Source of the DNA: Agrobacterium tumefaciens
GTDB taxonomy: Bacteria > Pseudomonadota > Alphaproteobacteria > Rhizobiales > Rhizobiaceae
NCBI RefSeq assembly: GCF_000834635.1
Contig: NZ_JXQV01000006.1
Span: 64,501-128,500 of the forward strand
Reading direction: 5' to 3'
DNA: 64,000 nucleotides
The notes beneath the pieces were generated by a model. The model searched no databases, had not been told where the DNA came from, and saw only the letters and a list, made by a program, of their open reading frames with translations. Within the stretch, counting starts at the first letter, position 1. Every line of letters begins with the position of its first letter. The position numbers were made by a program, and so were the translations under genes. Positions 18,099 to 26,139 of the stretch are shown here, piece after piece.

Positions 18099-19205
18099 AT
18101 GAGGATTCTGCATGTTTTTGAGACCCTGCCGGGTGGACCTGCGACCTATTTTAACGAGATAGCCCCCAAGCAGATTAAAGCGCTGGGCGCTCATAATGTG
18201 CGGGCTCTTGTGCCCGATGACCACAGCAGCTTTCTCCGTGACATTCCGCAGGCCTGCGTGGCCACCTTCGCGCGACAAAGCCGGTCAACCGTTTTGCCGG
18301 GCCTGGCGCGCGCCGTGTGGAATGAGGTCAAGACATTTCAGCCTGACATCATTCACGCGCACTCCACGCTGGCAGGTGGCGTCGTGCGCCTGCTCACCTT
18401 ATTACCGGGCAAATTTCCACCTGTCGTCTATTGTCCGCATGGCTGGGCATTTGAAATGGAAACGCCATTCTATATGCGCCACCCCGTTCGCTGGGCGGAG
18501 CGGCTTCTGTCACCTCTGGCAAAAGTGATCGTCGCCATTTCAGGCCATGAATATCGGCAGGGCATTGAAGCCGGTATTCCTGCCGCGCGAATGCAGGTGG
18601 TTGAAAACGGGATATCGACAAAAATTCCTGTCGCAACGCCAGTAGAATGGAGCGATGCGCGCATAAGAGTGCTGTTTATCGGCCGGCTGGACCGGCAAAA
18701 GGGTGTCGATATCCTGTTGAAAGCGGCTGCATCCCTGAAAGACAAGGCCGTGTTTCGGGTGATCGGGTCGCATGTCACGACCAAAAACGACCTCACCACC
18801 TCCATGCCGCCGAATGTCGAGTTTCTGGGCTGGAAATCTGCGGAAGACATCGCCGGTCATCTGGCCGTTTGCGACGTTGTCGCCATGCCATCGCGGTGGG
18901 AAGGTTTCGGACTTGTGGCTCTGGAGGCAATGCGCTCTCGAAAACCCGTCATCGCTTCGGCTGTCGGCGGGCTGCAAACCGTTGTCAGCCACGGTGAAAC
19001 CGGGGTTCTTTTTCCGGCAGGTAACGATGAGGCACTGGCCGTCGCCATCCTGTCTCGCGACAAGGATGAGTGGGCGCAGATGGGCGAGGCTGGTCACGTC
19101 CGCTTTCTCGACCGTTACCGAAGCGAGCGTACCAACAGGGAGCTGATGGAGGTTTACCAGCGCATCATGGATGATTTGCCCGCTGAAAGACGCAGGATCG
19201 CATGA
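18099..19205 (+). CDS. GT4-family glycosyltransferase
   Basis: This family-4 glycosyltransferase has 368 residues. The N-terminal acceptor domain starts RILHVFETLPGGPATYF. The C-terminal donor domain has VLFIGRLDRQKGVDILLKA and the sequence SRWEGFGLVALEAMRSRKPV with the conserved Glu pair. ATG 18099 has GAGGTGG just upstream; the frame also opens at 18078. The stop overlaps the next glycosyltransferase gene (ATGA), so the two are translationally coupled. Role: one transfer in assembling the polysaccharide repeat unit. Confidence 0.87.
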   Translation: MRILHVFETLPGGPATYFNEIAPKQIKALGAHNVRALVPDDHSSFLRDIPQACVATFARQSRSTVLPGLARAVWNEVKTFQPDIIHAHSTLAGGVVRLLTLLPGKFPPVVYCPHGWAFEMETPFYMRHPVRWAERLLSPLAKVIVAISGHEYRQGIEAGIPAARMQVVENGISTKIPVATPVEWSDARIRVLFIGRLDRQKGVDILLKAAASLKDKAVFRVIGSHVTTKNDLTTSMPPNVEFLGWKSAEDIAGHLAVCDVVAMPSRWEGFGLVALEAMRSRKPVIASAVGGLQTVVSHGETGVLFPAGNDEALAVAILSRDKDEWAQMGEAGHVRFLDRYRSERTNRELMEVYQRIMDDLPAERRRIA

Positions 19206-20278
19206 CGACATTTATCAATGGTCGGTTCCTGACCCAGAAAACCAGCGGTGTACAGCGTTTCGCACGCGAGATCGTCAAGGCGCTCGATCGGCATCTGGCA
19301 AGCCAGAAAGCTTCCGAAGACTGGGTTTTGCTTGCGCCAGAGAATGCACCTCGCGATCTCGACCTTTCGGTTGTCAGGCAGCAAAACACTGGTGGGCTTT
19401 CCGGTCACATCTGGGAACAGACCCAGCTCTATGCCGCATCTCGGCGGGGACGTCTGATCAATCTGTGCAATAGCGGGCCTGTGCTGCATGGCAGAAGTCT
19501 CACCGTTATTCACGATGCCATGATATTTCGCACGCCCGAGAATTTCTCGCAGCCCTATCGGGCCGTGCACGGAACACTCGGACACGTTCTTTCCCGGCGC
19601 GGGCGTATCGCAACCGTTTCGGAATTTTCAAAACGGGAACTGGCGGAGACGATCGGCGCAAAAAAAGTCTCGGTCATTCCCAACAGCTGTGAACATCTGG
19701 CTTCTATCCAGCCTGATGAGACGGTGTTGAACCGCTTGGAGATCGTACCGAACACCTACCTCCTTTTTGTCGGGTCGCCGACACCGAACAAGAATATTCA
19801 CCGTGCCGTTGAGGCCATCGGCAGCATGGGTGGCGAGGCACCTCAATTTGTGGTGGTCGGTGCCGCGGCATCGAGCGTTTTCAACGGGGATGCGCAGGAT
19901 GCAAGCAACAGCCCCGGAACTGACCGCGTCATCTTTACTGGACGCCTGACCGATGAAGAAATTGTCGCACTCTACGCAAATGCCGCAGCACTGCTTTTTC
20001 CAAGCCTATATGAAGGGTTTGGCATTCCGCCGCTTGAAGCGATGCTTCTCGGATGCCCGGTCCTGTCATCCAGCATAGAGCCTGCCCAGGAAGTGTGCGG
20101 GCGCGCCGCATTGTATTTCGATCCGCACAACGCCCATGATATTGTGCGGGCGATAAGGGATCTGACAACGAATCCGCAATTGCGGAGTGACATGATTGCG
20201 CAGGGTCACCTGCGTGCCGCAGAGTTTTCCTGGGATCGGAGCGCAAACTCCCTTCTCAAAGCGATTTCAGGTCTTTGA
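19202..20278 (+). CDS. GT4-family glycosyltransferase (mannosyltransferase-like)
   Basis: This family-4 glycosyltransferase has 358 residues. It has the short N-terminus INGRFLTQKTSGVQRFARE seen in many mannosyltransferase-like members, VIHDAMIF in the middle, and in the donor domain LLFVGSPTPNKNI and SLYEGFGIPPLEAMLLGCPV. It overlaps the preceding glycosyltransferase by 4 bases. Sugar and linkage cannot be told from sequence. Confidence 0.87.
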   Translation: MTTFINGRFLTQKTSGVQRFAREIVKALDRHLASQKASEDWVLLAPENAPRDLDLSVVRQQNTGGLSGHIWEQTQLYAASRRGRLINLCNSGPVLHGRSLTVIHDAMIFRTPENFSQPYRAVHGTLGHVLSRRGRIATVSEFSKRELAETIGAKKVSVIPNSCEHLASIQPDETVLNRLEIVPNTYLLFVGSPTPNKNIHRAVEAIGSMGGEAPQFVVVGAAASSVFNGDAQDASNSPGTDRVIFTGRLTDEEIVALYANAAALLFPSLYEGFGIPPLEAMLLGCPVLSSSIEPAQEVCGRAALYFDPHNAHDIVRAIRDLTTNPQLRSDMIAQGHLRAAEFSWDRSANSLLKAISGL

Positions 20279-20358
20279 TGCTATGTTTACTCCTGCTGAA
20301 ATAAAGTGGCATCCAATATCTTGGCGGTGATATCTGCCGAATGGAGACAATGCGAAGC

Positions 20359-21639
20359 ATGAAAATCTGTATCGTCGCACAGACATTTGCACCCCAGGAG
20401 GAGGGGGGAGCCGAGATCGTGGCTCGCATGTGCGCTTTGGAGCTTTCGCGCTACCATGAGGTTTTCATTCTTTCGCTTGGGCTGGAAGGCGACGATATCG
20501 CGCCGCCCGGCGAGAGCACCAATGCCGATGGCATCCGGGTTGTGCGGGTCAACTGGAACAACTCCTATCTTCCCGGCCCGCGCAAGCCATCGGTTGGAAA
20601 GCTGACCAAACTGGCCTGGCATATTCGCAGCGCGCTGGGTGCGACCTCTGCCAACGAGGTCAAGGCGTTGCTGGAGCGTGAGAAGGTCGATCTCGTCTAC
20701 GCGCATAATTCTGCACGAATGCAGCCTGCCATCTTTGAGGCCACCAGCACGCTGGGCATTCCGCTTTGCCTGCATCTGCACGATTATGCCTTGCTCTGCC
20801 CCAAATCGAGCATGTTTCGAAGCACTGGCAACTGTGAAAAACCCTGCATCGAATGCCGCATTCTGACCGCGCGCATCAAATCCAGCAAGGGCGAGGGCGT
20901 CACGGCGATTTCCGTCAGCGATGCCCTGCGCCGGAGATTTGTGCGCAATGACGTTCTACCCCAGGCGGATTGGCATGTTCTTTTGAATGCCAACCGCAGC
21001 AAAACCCTGTTTGATGCAGGGCTGATGGGCCGAAGGACTGGCAACAGTGACATCTTCACCTTTGGATATCTGGGCGCGCTTGCGGAAGAAAAAGGTATTG
21101 AAGACCTGATCAAGGCGTTTCTGCAGCTTCCCCAGAATGAGCCCGCCACCCTGCTGGTTGCCGGAAGGGGCAGGCAGGATTATGAGCAGCACCTCAAATC
21201 GCTTGTGGGCAACGCACCCATCAAGTTTCTCGGCTTTGTCGCCCCGGAAGAGGTTTACAAGCGGGCCGATGTCGTTGTTCTGCCATCGCGCTGGCACGAA
21301 CCGCAAAGTCTTATCCTGATGGAGGCGGCGTCCTATGGTGTGCCGGTGATCGGAACCGAGCGAGGCGGCACGCCTGAAATCCTGCGGGATATGGGAACGG
21401 GCTGGTGCTATGATCCTGACCATGGGGATGCGTTGATCCAGACCATGGGGCGTGCGCTTGCAATCGGGCGTGCGCATTGGTGGGATGAGAGGGATACGCA
21501 TTTTCCCGGAATTAATGATTTTCCCGGAACATCTGAAGTATCGGGATATTATCATAAGCTCAATGATATCCTCATGGCAGCAAAAGCTAAAAGCCTGACA
21601 GCGAAAACTAACGCAAAACTTGCGTTGGGGGAGAAGTAA
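20359..21639 (+). CDS. GT4-family glycosyltransferase, paralogue of the gene at 16576
   Basis: This 426-residue GT-B glycosyltransferase matches the protein at 16576-17811 from end to end: APQEEGGAEI, WNNSYLP, LHDYALLCPKSSMF, GYLGALAEEKG and SRWHEPQSL are shared. The same four-cysteine cluster is kept (LLCP, NCEKPCIEC). The start is placed at 20359 to align with the paralogue; in-frame ATGs at 20341 and 20350 are possible and one has GGAG close by. A short lysine- and alanine-rich tail is absent from the paralogue. Confidence 0.87.
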   Translation: MKICIVAQTFAPQEEGGAEIVARMCALELSRYHEVFILSLGLEGDDIAPPGESTNADGIRVVRVNWNNSYLPGPRKPSVGKLTKLAWHIRSALGATSANEVKALLEREKVDLVYAHNSARMQPAIFEATSTLGIPLCLHLHDYALLCPKSSMFRSTGNCEKPCIECRILTARIKSSKGEGVTAISVSDALRRRFVRNDVLPQADWHVLLNANRSKTLFDAGLMGRRTGNSDIFTFGYLGALAEEKGIEDLIKAFLQLPQNEPATLLVAGRGRQDYEQHLKSLVGNAPIKFLGFVAPEEVYKRADVVVLPSRWHEPQSLILMEAASYGVPVIGTERGGTPEILRDMGTGWCYDPDHGDALIQTMGRALAIGRAHWWDERDTHFPGINDFPGTSEVSGYYHKLNDILMAAKAKSLTAKTNAKLALGEK

Positions 21640-21720
21640 CGTCCCGTTGCAAGCATTGTTTAACGCCAATAGGCGCATGGTGCGCCGCTGTTGCTTGAGA
21701 AAACTGCTTGGGGGTGGGAC

Positions 21721-23562
21721 ATGAATGCCGGTTTTAAACTGCTGAACGAGAAGGGTGACACCGCGCAGGTTTCTGCCGATTACCCCGTCGCGTTTGCAGA
21801 AACGATTGGTCTGTTCCGGCCTGCCGATGCATGGGTGCACAACAAATCATCTGCGAGTGAGGGGCCTGCAACCGTTGCGGATACGGCTGTTCTCTTCGTC
21901 GGCTCCTGGGGGTTCGAGGAGCTTTGTGCGCGAAAATTTTGGCAGAAGCTGGCGGTCGAGCTATCGAAGCGCGGACTTGCTAGCATGCGTTTCGATTATC
22001 CCGGCACGGGTGATGCACTTGATCACGCGGATTACGCGGCGGGTCTGGATGTGTGGCTCGACACCATCATTGCCGCTGGCAAAACGTTGAAGGATCTTTC
22101 CGGCGCAAAGCGCTTGCTGCTGGTGGGACACTGTATAGGTGGCGCGCTTTCCTGGCGCGCAGCGGAAAAGCTGAACGATGTTTCGGGTCTGGTTCTTGCG
22201 GCGCCTGCTCTTTCGGGTCGCCACTGGTTGCGTGAATTCGTGGCATTGAGCCGCATCGCCAACCAGGGTGCTATTGCGACCAGCACTGCGGCAAGTGGCC
22301 CTGCAATGGGTGAGCAGGTCATACCTCGGACAGTAACGGAAGGGTTGAAGACGCTCAACATCGCGTCTGCTACCTCTGCACCCGTCGCAGATATTCTTTT
22401 GCTCCAGCAGGAAAACCGTCCTGCTGACTCGGCCTTTGCCGAGCATCTTCAGACATTGGGGCTGAATGTTCAGGCCCAGCTGTTTGAGGGCTATGATCGC
22501 TTTATTCGAGATGTGCTGTTTTCGGTGCCGCCAACGGCTTCCATCAACACCATCGCTGAATGGGCAAGCGGCATGTCGACCAGGGTTGCTGTCGGTGCTG
22601 ATGGGAGTGCCGCCTGGCCTGCGGCTTTGCCATCGTGTCAGAAGGGCGATGGTTTTACCGAAACGCCTGTCCGGTTTGGCGTTTGCGACAGGCTTTACGG
22701 GATTGTTTGCGAGCCGGAGGGCCCCCGCCGGGGTGCTACGGTTCTTGTGTTGCCAACGGGTTATGAGCGCGCATCTGGCTGGGGCCGCATATCCGCCAAT
22801 CTGTGCCGGGATCTTGCGCGCAGCGGCATTGCGAGCCTTCGCTTCGACATGGCCAATATTGCTGACAGCCCGGCGGTGCCTGGTCGTCCGGATCAGATCA
22901 TCTATGGCGACGGTCAGCTTGCAGATGTCGATGCTGCGATGGATTTTCTCACAGAGAAGAAGCTTCTGCCCGTCGTCGTGACGGGGCGTTGCAGCGGCGG
23001 ATGGGCAGCGTTTCGAAGCGGCGTGCGCGACAGGCGGTTCAGCGGCGTGGTGCCCGTCAACGTGTTCGACTTCTACATTCCGCCGGACGCGGATGTTGAG
23101 GCGCTGCTGATTTCATCGCGGCAACCGCTTGCCAGCTACGGGGCAAAGCTTCTGCGCGGCAGCTTTTGGCGCAGGGTCTTGAAGGGAGAGGTTCGGGTCC
23201 GAAACGGCATCGTCAATCTCTGGGCCATGATTATGGGCAAGGCCCTGTCCTTTGCGACACCCATCATGGTGCGCTTCCCGTTTCTGTCAGCGCGATTCCA
23301 TCAATTGTCGCAGGATTTCAACGCCATCGCGGCGAATGACACACGGATGTCGATTGTTTTCACTGAGGGCGATATTGGTGCGGCCATGCTGGAAACGAAC
23401 TTCGGGCCGCGTGGACGCCTTTTGACGTCTCGATACGGCAGCCCCCGCATCGCTTTCATCGAGAATGCTGACCACAATCTGACGACGGCGGAAGCTCGTC
23501 ACGCTTGGGCCGATGAGGTCAGAGCCATCGCGCTGCAGTTTTCTCCTGCGCTCACTCCCTGA
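21721..23562 (+). CDS. Tandem alpha/beta-hydrolase with Cys nucleophile elbows
   Basis: The 613 residues contain two alpha/beta-hydrolase domains (about 40-295 and 310-610). The nucleophile elbows read GHCIGG (Cys137) and GRCSGG (Cys423) instead of GxSxG. The second domain keeps an Asp-His near its end (ENADHN, residues 581-586). In the first, the equivalent segment (YDRFIRDVLFSVP) shows no clear His. GGGGTGGG precedes the ATG at 21721, which is chosen over 21691. It ends the polysaccharide locus, so it may cleave or transfer acyl groups on the glycan or its lipid carrier. The activity is not known. Confidence 0.75.
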   Translation: MNAGFKLLNEKGDTAQVSADYPVAFAETIGLFRPADAWVHNKSSASEGPATVADTAVLFVGSWGFEELCARKFWQKLAVELSKRGLASMRFDYPGTGDALDHADYAAGLDVWLDTIIAAGKTLKDLSGAKRLLLVGHCIGGALSWRAAEKLNDVSGLVLAAPALSGRHWLREFVALSRIANQGAIATSTAASGPAMGEQVIPRTVTEGLKTLNIASATSAPVADILLLQQENRPADSAFAEHLQTLGLNVQAQLFEGYDRFIRDVLFSVPPTASINTIAEWASGMSTRVAVGADGSAAWPAALPSCQKGDGFTETPVRFGVCDRLYGIVCEPEGPRRGATVLVLPTGYERASGWGRISANLCRDLARSGIASLRFDMANIADSPAVPGRPDQIIYGDGQLADVDAAMDFLTEKKLLPVVVTGRCSGGWAAFRSGVRDRRFSGVVPVNVFDFYIPPDADVEALLISSRQPLASYGAKLLRGSFWRRVLKGEVRVRNGIVNLWAMIMGKALSFATPIMVRFPFLSARFHQLSQDFNAIAANDTRMSIVFTEGDIGAAMLETNFGPRGRLLTSRYGSPRIAFIENADHNLTTAEARHAWADEVRAIALQFSPALTP

Positions 23563-23607
23563 TAAAATTGCGTGGCAGCGGCTGTGTAGGGCCGATTTCA
23601 TTTGATC

Positions 23608-23644
23608 AAAAAAAACCAGAACAAGAGGGATTCTCTTGTTCTGG
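23608..23644 (-). terminator. Intrinsic terminator of the YcaO-TfuA operon
   Basis: Perfect 12-base arms CCAGAACAAGAG/CTCTTGTTCTGG (23616-23627 and 23633-23644) with a 5-base loop are followed on the minus strand by eight or more T. It lies 30 bases past the stop of the 116-residue gene and ends the minus-strand operon. The same stem faces the hydrolase gene on the plus strand but has no T-run there. Confidence 0.9.
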
Positions 23645-23673
23645 TGCTGGAGGCTTGTCTTGAACGCTTCGAA

Positions 23674-24024
23674 CTAGCAGTGGCCTGCGCGGACCGATGC
23701 CAGATTGATGATCTCGGCATTTGTCATGTCGACTTCGATTTCGCTTTGCAGGGCCGATTGCAACGCCTGTTTTGCAACATCGATGTACCAGCTTGCAGAG
23801 GGCGCGCCCAATGTCTCGGCAACACCTTCTGCGTAGGTCAACATGTTGATGAGAGTGAGAAAATCTTCCTGGCGTTCATTGATCTCGGCGTCAGTTCTGA
23901 AGGATGTCATCATTGAGCTCATCTGGTATGGATTGCGATGATCCACCTTACGAAGTGCAGACGCAATGTGCGCGTTGCAAAACCGTTGCACACGCAGTGC
24001 TTGATTTCGTGCAGAGTTACTCAT
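23674..24024 (-). CDS. Uncharacterised 116-residue protein of the YcaO-TfuA operon
   Basis: I do not recognise the family. It is the last gene of the operon, starting 1 base after the tfuA stop and ending just before a strong terminator, so it is almost certainly co-expressed with ycaO and tfuA. The sequence looks mostly helical and polar (for example ERQEDFLTLINMLTYAEGVAETLG). It has no signal peptide and only two cysteines: one near residue 16 and the very last residue (C-terminus VRAGHC). It could be a partner or chaperone of the modifying enzymes, or a substrate modified at its C-terminal GHC. No function is assigned. Confidence 0.75.
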   Translation of the reverse strand: MSNSARNQALRVQRFCNAHIASALRKVDHRNPYQMSSMMTSFRTDAEINERQEDFLTLINMLTYAEGVAETLGAPSASWYIDVAKQALQSALQSEIEVDMTNAEIINLASVRAGHC

Positions 24025-24025
24025 C

Positions 24026-24724
24026 TTAGTAACCGGTCAGATACATCTTTCGAAACAGTGGCGTCGCGTTGAAGTCCCAGTCTCTGGGCGCCATCTCGGG
24101 CACGTTGTTTTCAATCGCTGATATGAGCGCCATGGCATCGAGTTTCTTCTGATCGACCCAACACGCTTTGAGCGCTGCATCGAGCGTTTCAACCGCGATG
24201 CCAGAAAGTGCAGCAATAGCTTTCCACGTCCTGTCCTTGAAGAAAAGACGTTGCGCGGCTGTACGGAGCGCCTCACATTGCTCGGCATTCACCCCGCCCT
24301 CCCTCAACATATTGCTGATTGTGGCTTCTGCATTGACAAGGGGAATGCTGAGGGGTGGATAGCCGAGTTCGGCGGGCCCATAGATCAAGGCGACATCCGC
24401 ATCGTCGACGCGCGCACCGGATGCATAGTCCTCGTAGATCTGGCCGATGCCAATCATGCCGAAAGCAGCACATTCCGCTGCCCGCAGCGCACCCATGCTG
24501 GCCGCGCCGAAAACAGGAATGCCTTTCGAGAGCGCAAACAGCAATTCCTTGTGCCAGACCGGTGCCGCCGTTGCGAACTGACCATCGATCAAGCCGATGG
24601 AAGTCGCCCCGTCTTGCAACGCTTGCATCACATCCCCCTGGCATGCAGGCGGGCGGATCTCGATGCCTGTTGGGGCAAGGTCGCGTGCGTTTGGCAGGCT
24701 TGGTCCGACGAAGACAAGTTTCAT
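24026..24724 (-). CDS. tfuA: TfuA-like protein, partner of YcaO in thioamidation
   Basis: TfuA-domain proteins work with YcaO enzymes to put sulfur into peptide backbones (thioamides); they were first noted in the trifolitoxin loci of Rhizobium. The 232 residues carry the family core: IGLIDGQF, then PVWHKELLFAL (residues 56-65), FGAASMGALRAAE (72-84) and FGMIGIGQIYEDY, followed by an acidic DDADVALIYGP. The ATG at 24724 overlaps the ycaO stop by one base (TGATG), so the two are made together. The longer open frame upstream lies inside ycaO and is not used. A role in sulfur delivery is inferred from studied homologues. Confidence 0.92.
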   Translation of the reverse strand: MKLVFVGPSLPNARDLAPTGIEIRPPACQGDVMQALQDGATSIGLIDGQFATAAPVWHKELLFALSKGIPVFGAASMGALRAAECAAFGMIGIGQIYEDYASGARVDDADVALIYGPAELGYPPLSIPLVNAEATISNMLREGGVNAEQCEALRTAAQRLFFKDRTWKAIAALSGIAVETLDAALKACWVDQKKLDAMALISAIENNVPEMAPRDWDFNATPLFRKMYLTGY

Positions 24725-25902
24725 CACAATGCTTTCGAAAGTGCGCGGGGGCCGAAACGCCGGTGCCGCTCGCCATCCGGGTTTTCCAACTGCGGTGCAA
24801 AGACCTTGACGACCGCAGCGGGAAGCCATTCCGGATTGAGATCAACGGCAAACAGCTGGTCTATGCCGGCATTTTCGAGCCGCTGGAGCACGATATCAAG
24901 CGACTGTTCGGTTGATGTCGTACCGAGAGACGGCAGGTCTTCTAATCGCTTTCGCGGAGGTGTACCTAGCGCATCCAGCATGGTTGCATCCGCCTGCCGG
25001 GAGAAGGTAGCCGGCAAAAGATCATCACGCGCGCCGGCAGTGAATGTCATCCGCGACTGTACAGCTTCGGTGATGGCCCGCATCGCGGCAACTGCTGGAG
25101 AGGTGGCGGCTCCTGCGCCATAGGTCAAATCCACATGGCGAACGGCGCGGGGCGGCGTTCTCTTCCTGGGGCCAAGCAAGGCGACGACACAGGGAATGGC
25201 CAGATCGGTGGTGATATCGAACAATGCGATATCGAGATCCGCCTGCGCAATTTTTGAGAGCACATCCTGAAAAGCGGGTTCGACGACCGCCTTCATATCG
25301 ATGGCGGACTGGTAGCGCCGGGATGCCGGGGTCATTTGCCACAGGGTCAGGGCATCGCGTTCTATGCGCTCCAGCGTAGCATGGAGAATGGCTTCGTTGC
25401 GGGTATTCCCGGATGCAAGGCCGTCAGAAGATTGCCAATAGCGAGGTCCCTCGATGGTGCGGTCAAGGTGAACAGCGGCGAAAGGAAGCCAGAGGCGTTC
25501 GCCGGTCAAGAGATGATGGGCGCGGGTCCATTCTATCTCCTCGGCAGCCGCAACGGGCGGCGCATGCGGTGAAAGCAGAATAGCGAGCGTATTGACGTGA
25601 TCCTCCGCTCCCTCCAGCTTTTCGCGGCTGGTGATGATGCGTTCACAGGCGGGATTGGTCGCCACGGCCCTTTCTATGGCTTCCATTGCTGCCGAAGTCT
25701 GGGCGGCCTTGTCATCAATGCCCTTGCCCTGGGCGATCACGATGGCCTTGGCATTGGGCGCAAAGGCGCACCACACGGCAATGCCGATGTTATCCAGGCC
25801 CGTTTGGCGTGCGAGCCTCGTAATGCCCAGCCTAGAGAGAAAAGGCGAAACCCTTGTCAGGGTTTCGCCAGGAGAGCAGGCCCGATAATTGTCGAGCTGC
25901 AA
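24724..25902 (-). CDS. YcaO-domain cyclodehydratase/thioamide synthetase
   Basis: YcaO enzymes use ATP to activate a backbone amide for azoline or thioamide formation. The 392 residues show the ATP/Mg site as SAAMEAIE (Glu74, Glu77) and the long block GLASGNTRNEAILHATLERI continuing to ERDAL (residues 161-185; Glu170, Glu178, Glu181). The C-terminus ends in VKVFAPQLEN and RRFGPRAL, not in the PxPxP seen in azole-forming members. This fits a TfuA-type partner. The start is TTG at 25902, 2 bases after the stop of the 74-residue gene, with AAGGT about 12 bases upstream, implying coupled translation. No E1-like or dehydrogenase partner is adjacent. Thioamidation is the favoured reaction. Confidence 0.92.
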   Translation of the reverse strand: MQLDNYRACSPGETLTRVSPFLSRLGITRLARQTGLDNIGIAVWCAFAPNAKAIVIAQGKGIDDKAAQTSAAMEAIERAVATNPACERIITSREKLEGAEDHVNTLAILLSPHAPPVAAAEEIEWTRAHHLLTGERLWLPFAAVHLDRTIEGPRYWQSSDGLASGNTRNEAILHATLERIERDALTLWQMTPASRRYQSAIDMKAVVEPAFQDVLSKIAQADLDIALFDITTDLAIPCVVALLGPRKRTPPRAVRHVDLTYGAGAATSPAVAAMRAITEAVQSRMTFTAGARDDLLPATFSRQADATMLDALGTPPRKRLEDLPSLGTTSTEQSLDIVLQRLENAGIDQLFAVDLNPEWLPAAVVKVFAPQLENPDGERHRRFGPRALSKAL

Positions 25903-25904
25903 GA

Positions 25905-26129
25905 TTAGTCGTTACCTTCGTGGATGCCGGTGGCGGGCAATTCCGACGTAGAGATTGCGATAGCTAGATCAACGCCTTTGGTCAGGGAAACGCCCGCGCC
26001 GCGCAGGGATGCTGCATTGGCAAGCTCACCTGAGAGTTGTCCATTGACTGGCGTGATGGTTCCCGACTGCAAATCGGCAACCCAGAGGCCGGCTTCACCT
26101 GTAATGCCAAGAATAACTGTTTTTGCCAT
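25905..26129 (-). CDS. 74-residue protein immediately upstream of ycaO: candidate substrate
   Basis: This small gene has a good ribosome-binding site (AGGA 6 bases before ATG) and is wedged between a regulator gene (10 bases upstream) and ycaO (2 bases downstream), the usual place for a ribosomal-peptide precursor. The protein has 11 Gly, 7 Thr and 6 Ser but no Cys (ILGITGEAGLWVADLQSG at residues 6-23). It lacks a clear leader/core split or repeated core. It reads more like a small folded beta-rich domain than a classical precursor, so it could instead be a protein modified at an internal glycine, or a recognition factor. I know no family for it. Confidence 0.7.
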   Translation of the reverse strand: MAKTVILGITGEAGLWVADLQSGTITPVNGQLSGELANAASLRGAGVSLTKGVDLAIAISTSELPATGIHEGND

Positions 26130-26139
26130 AAATTCCTGC

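Noticed and set aside
20956-21840. 294-codon open frame antisense to the GT4 gene
   Set aside because: Opposite a strongly conserved glycosyltransferase and has no domain of its own.
24251-25123. 290-codon plus-strand frame opposite ycaO and tfuA
   Set aside because: Both enzymes have intact family motifs on the minus strand; this frame crosses their junction and looks random.
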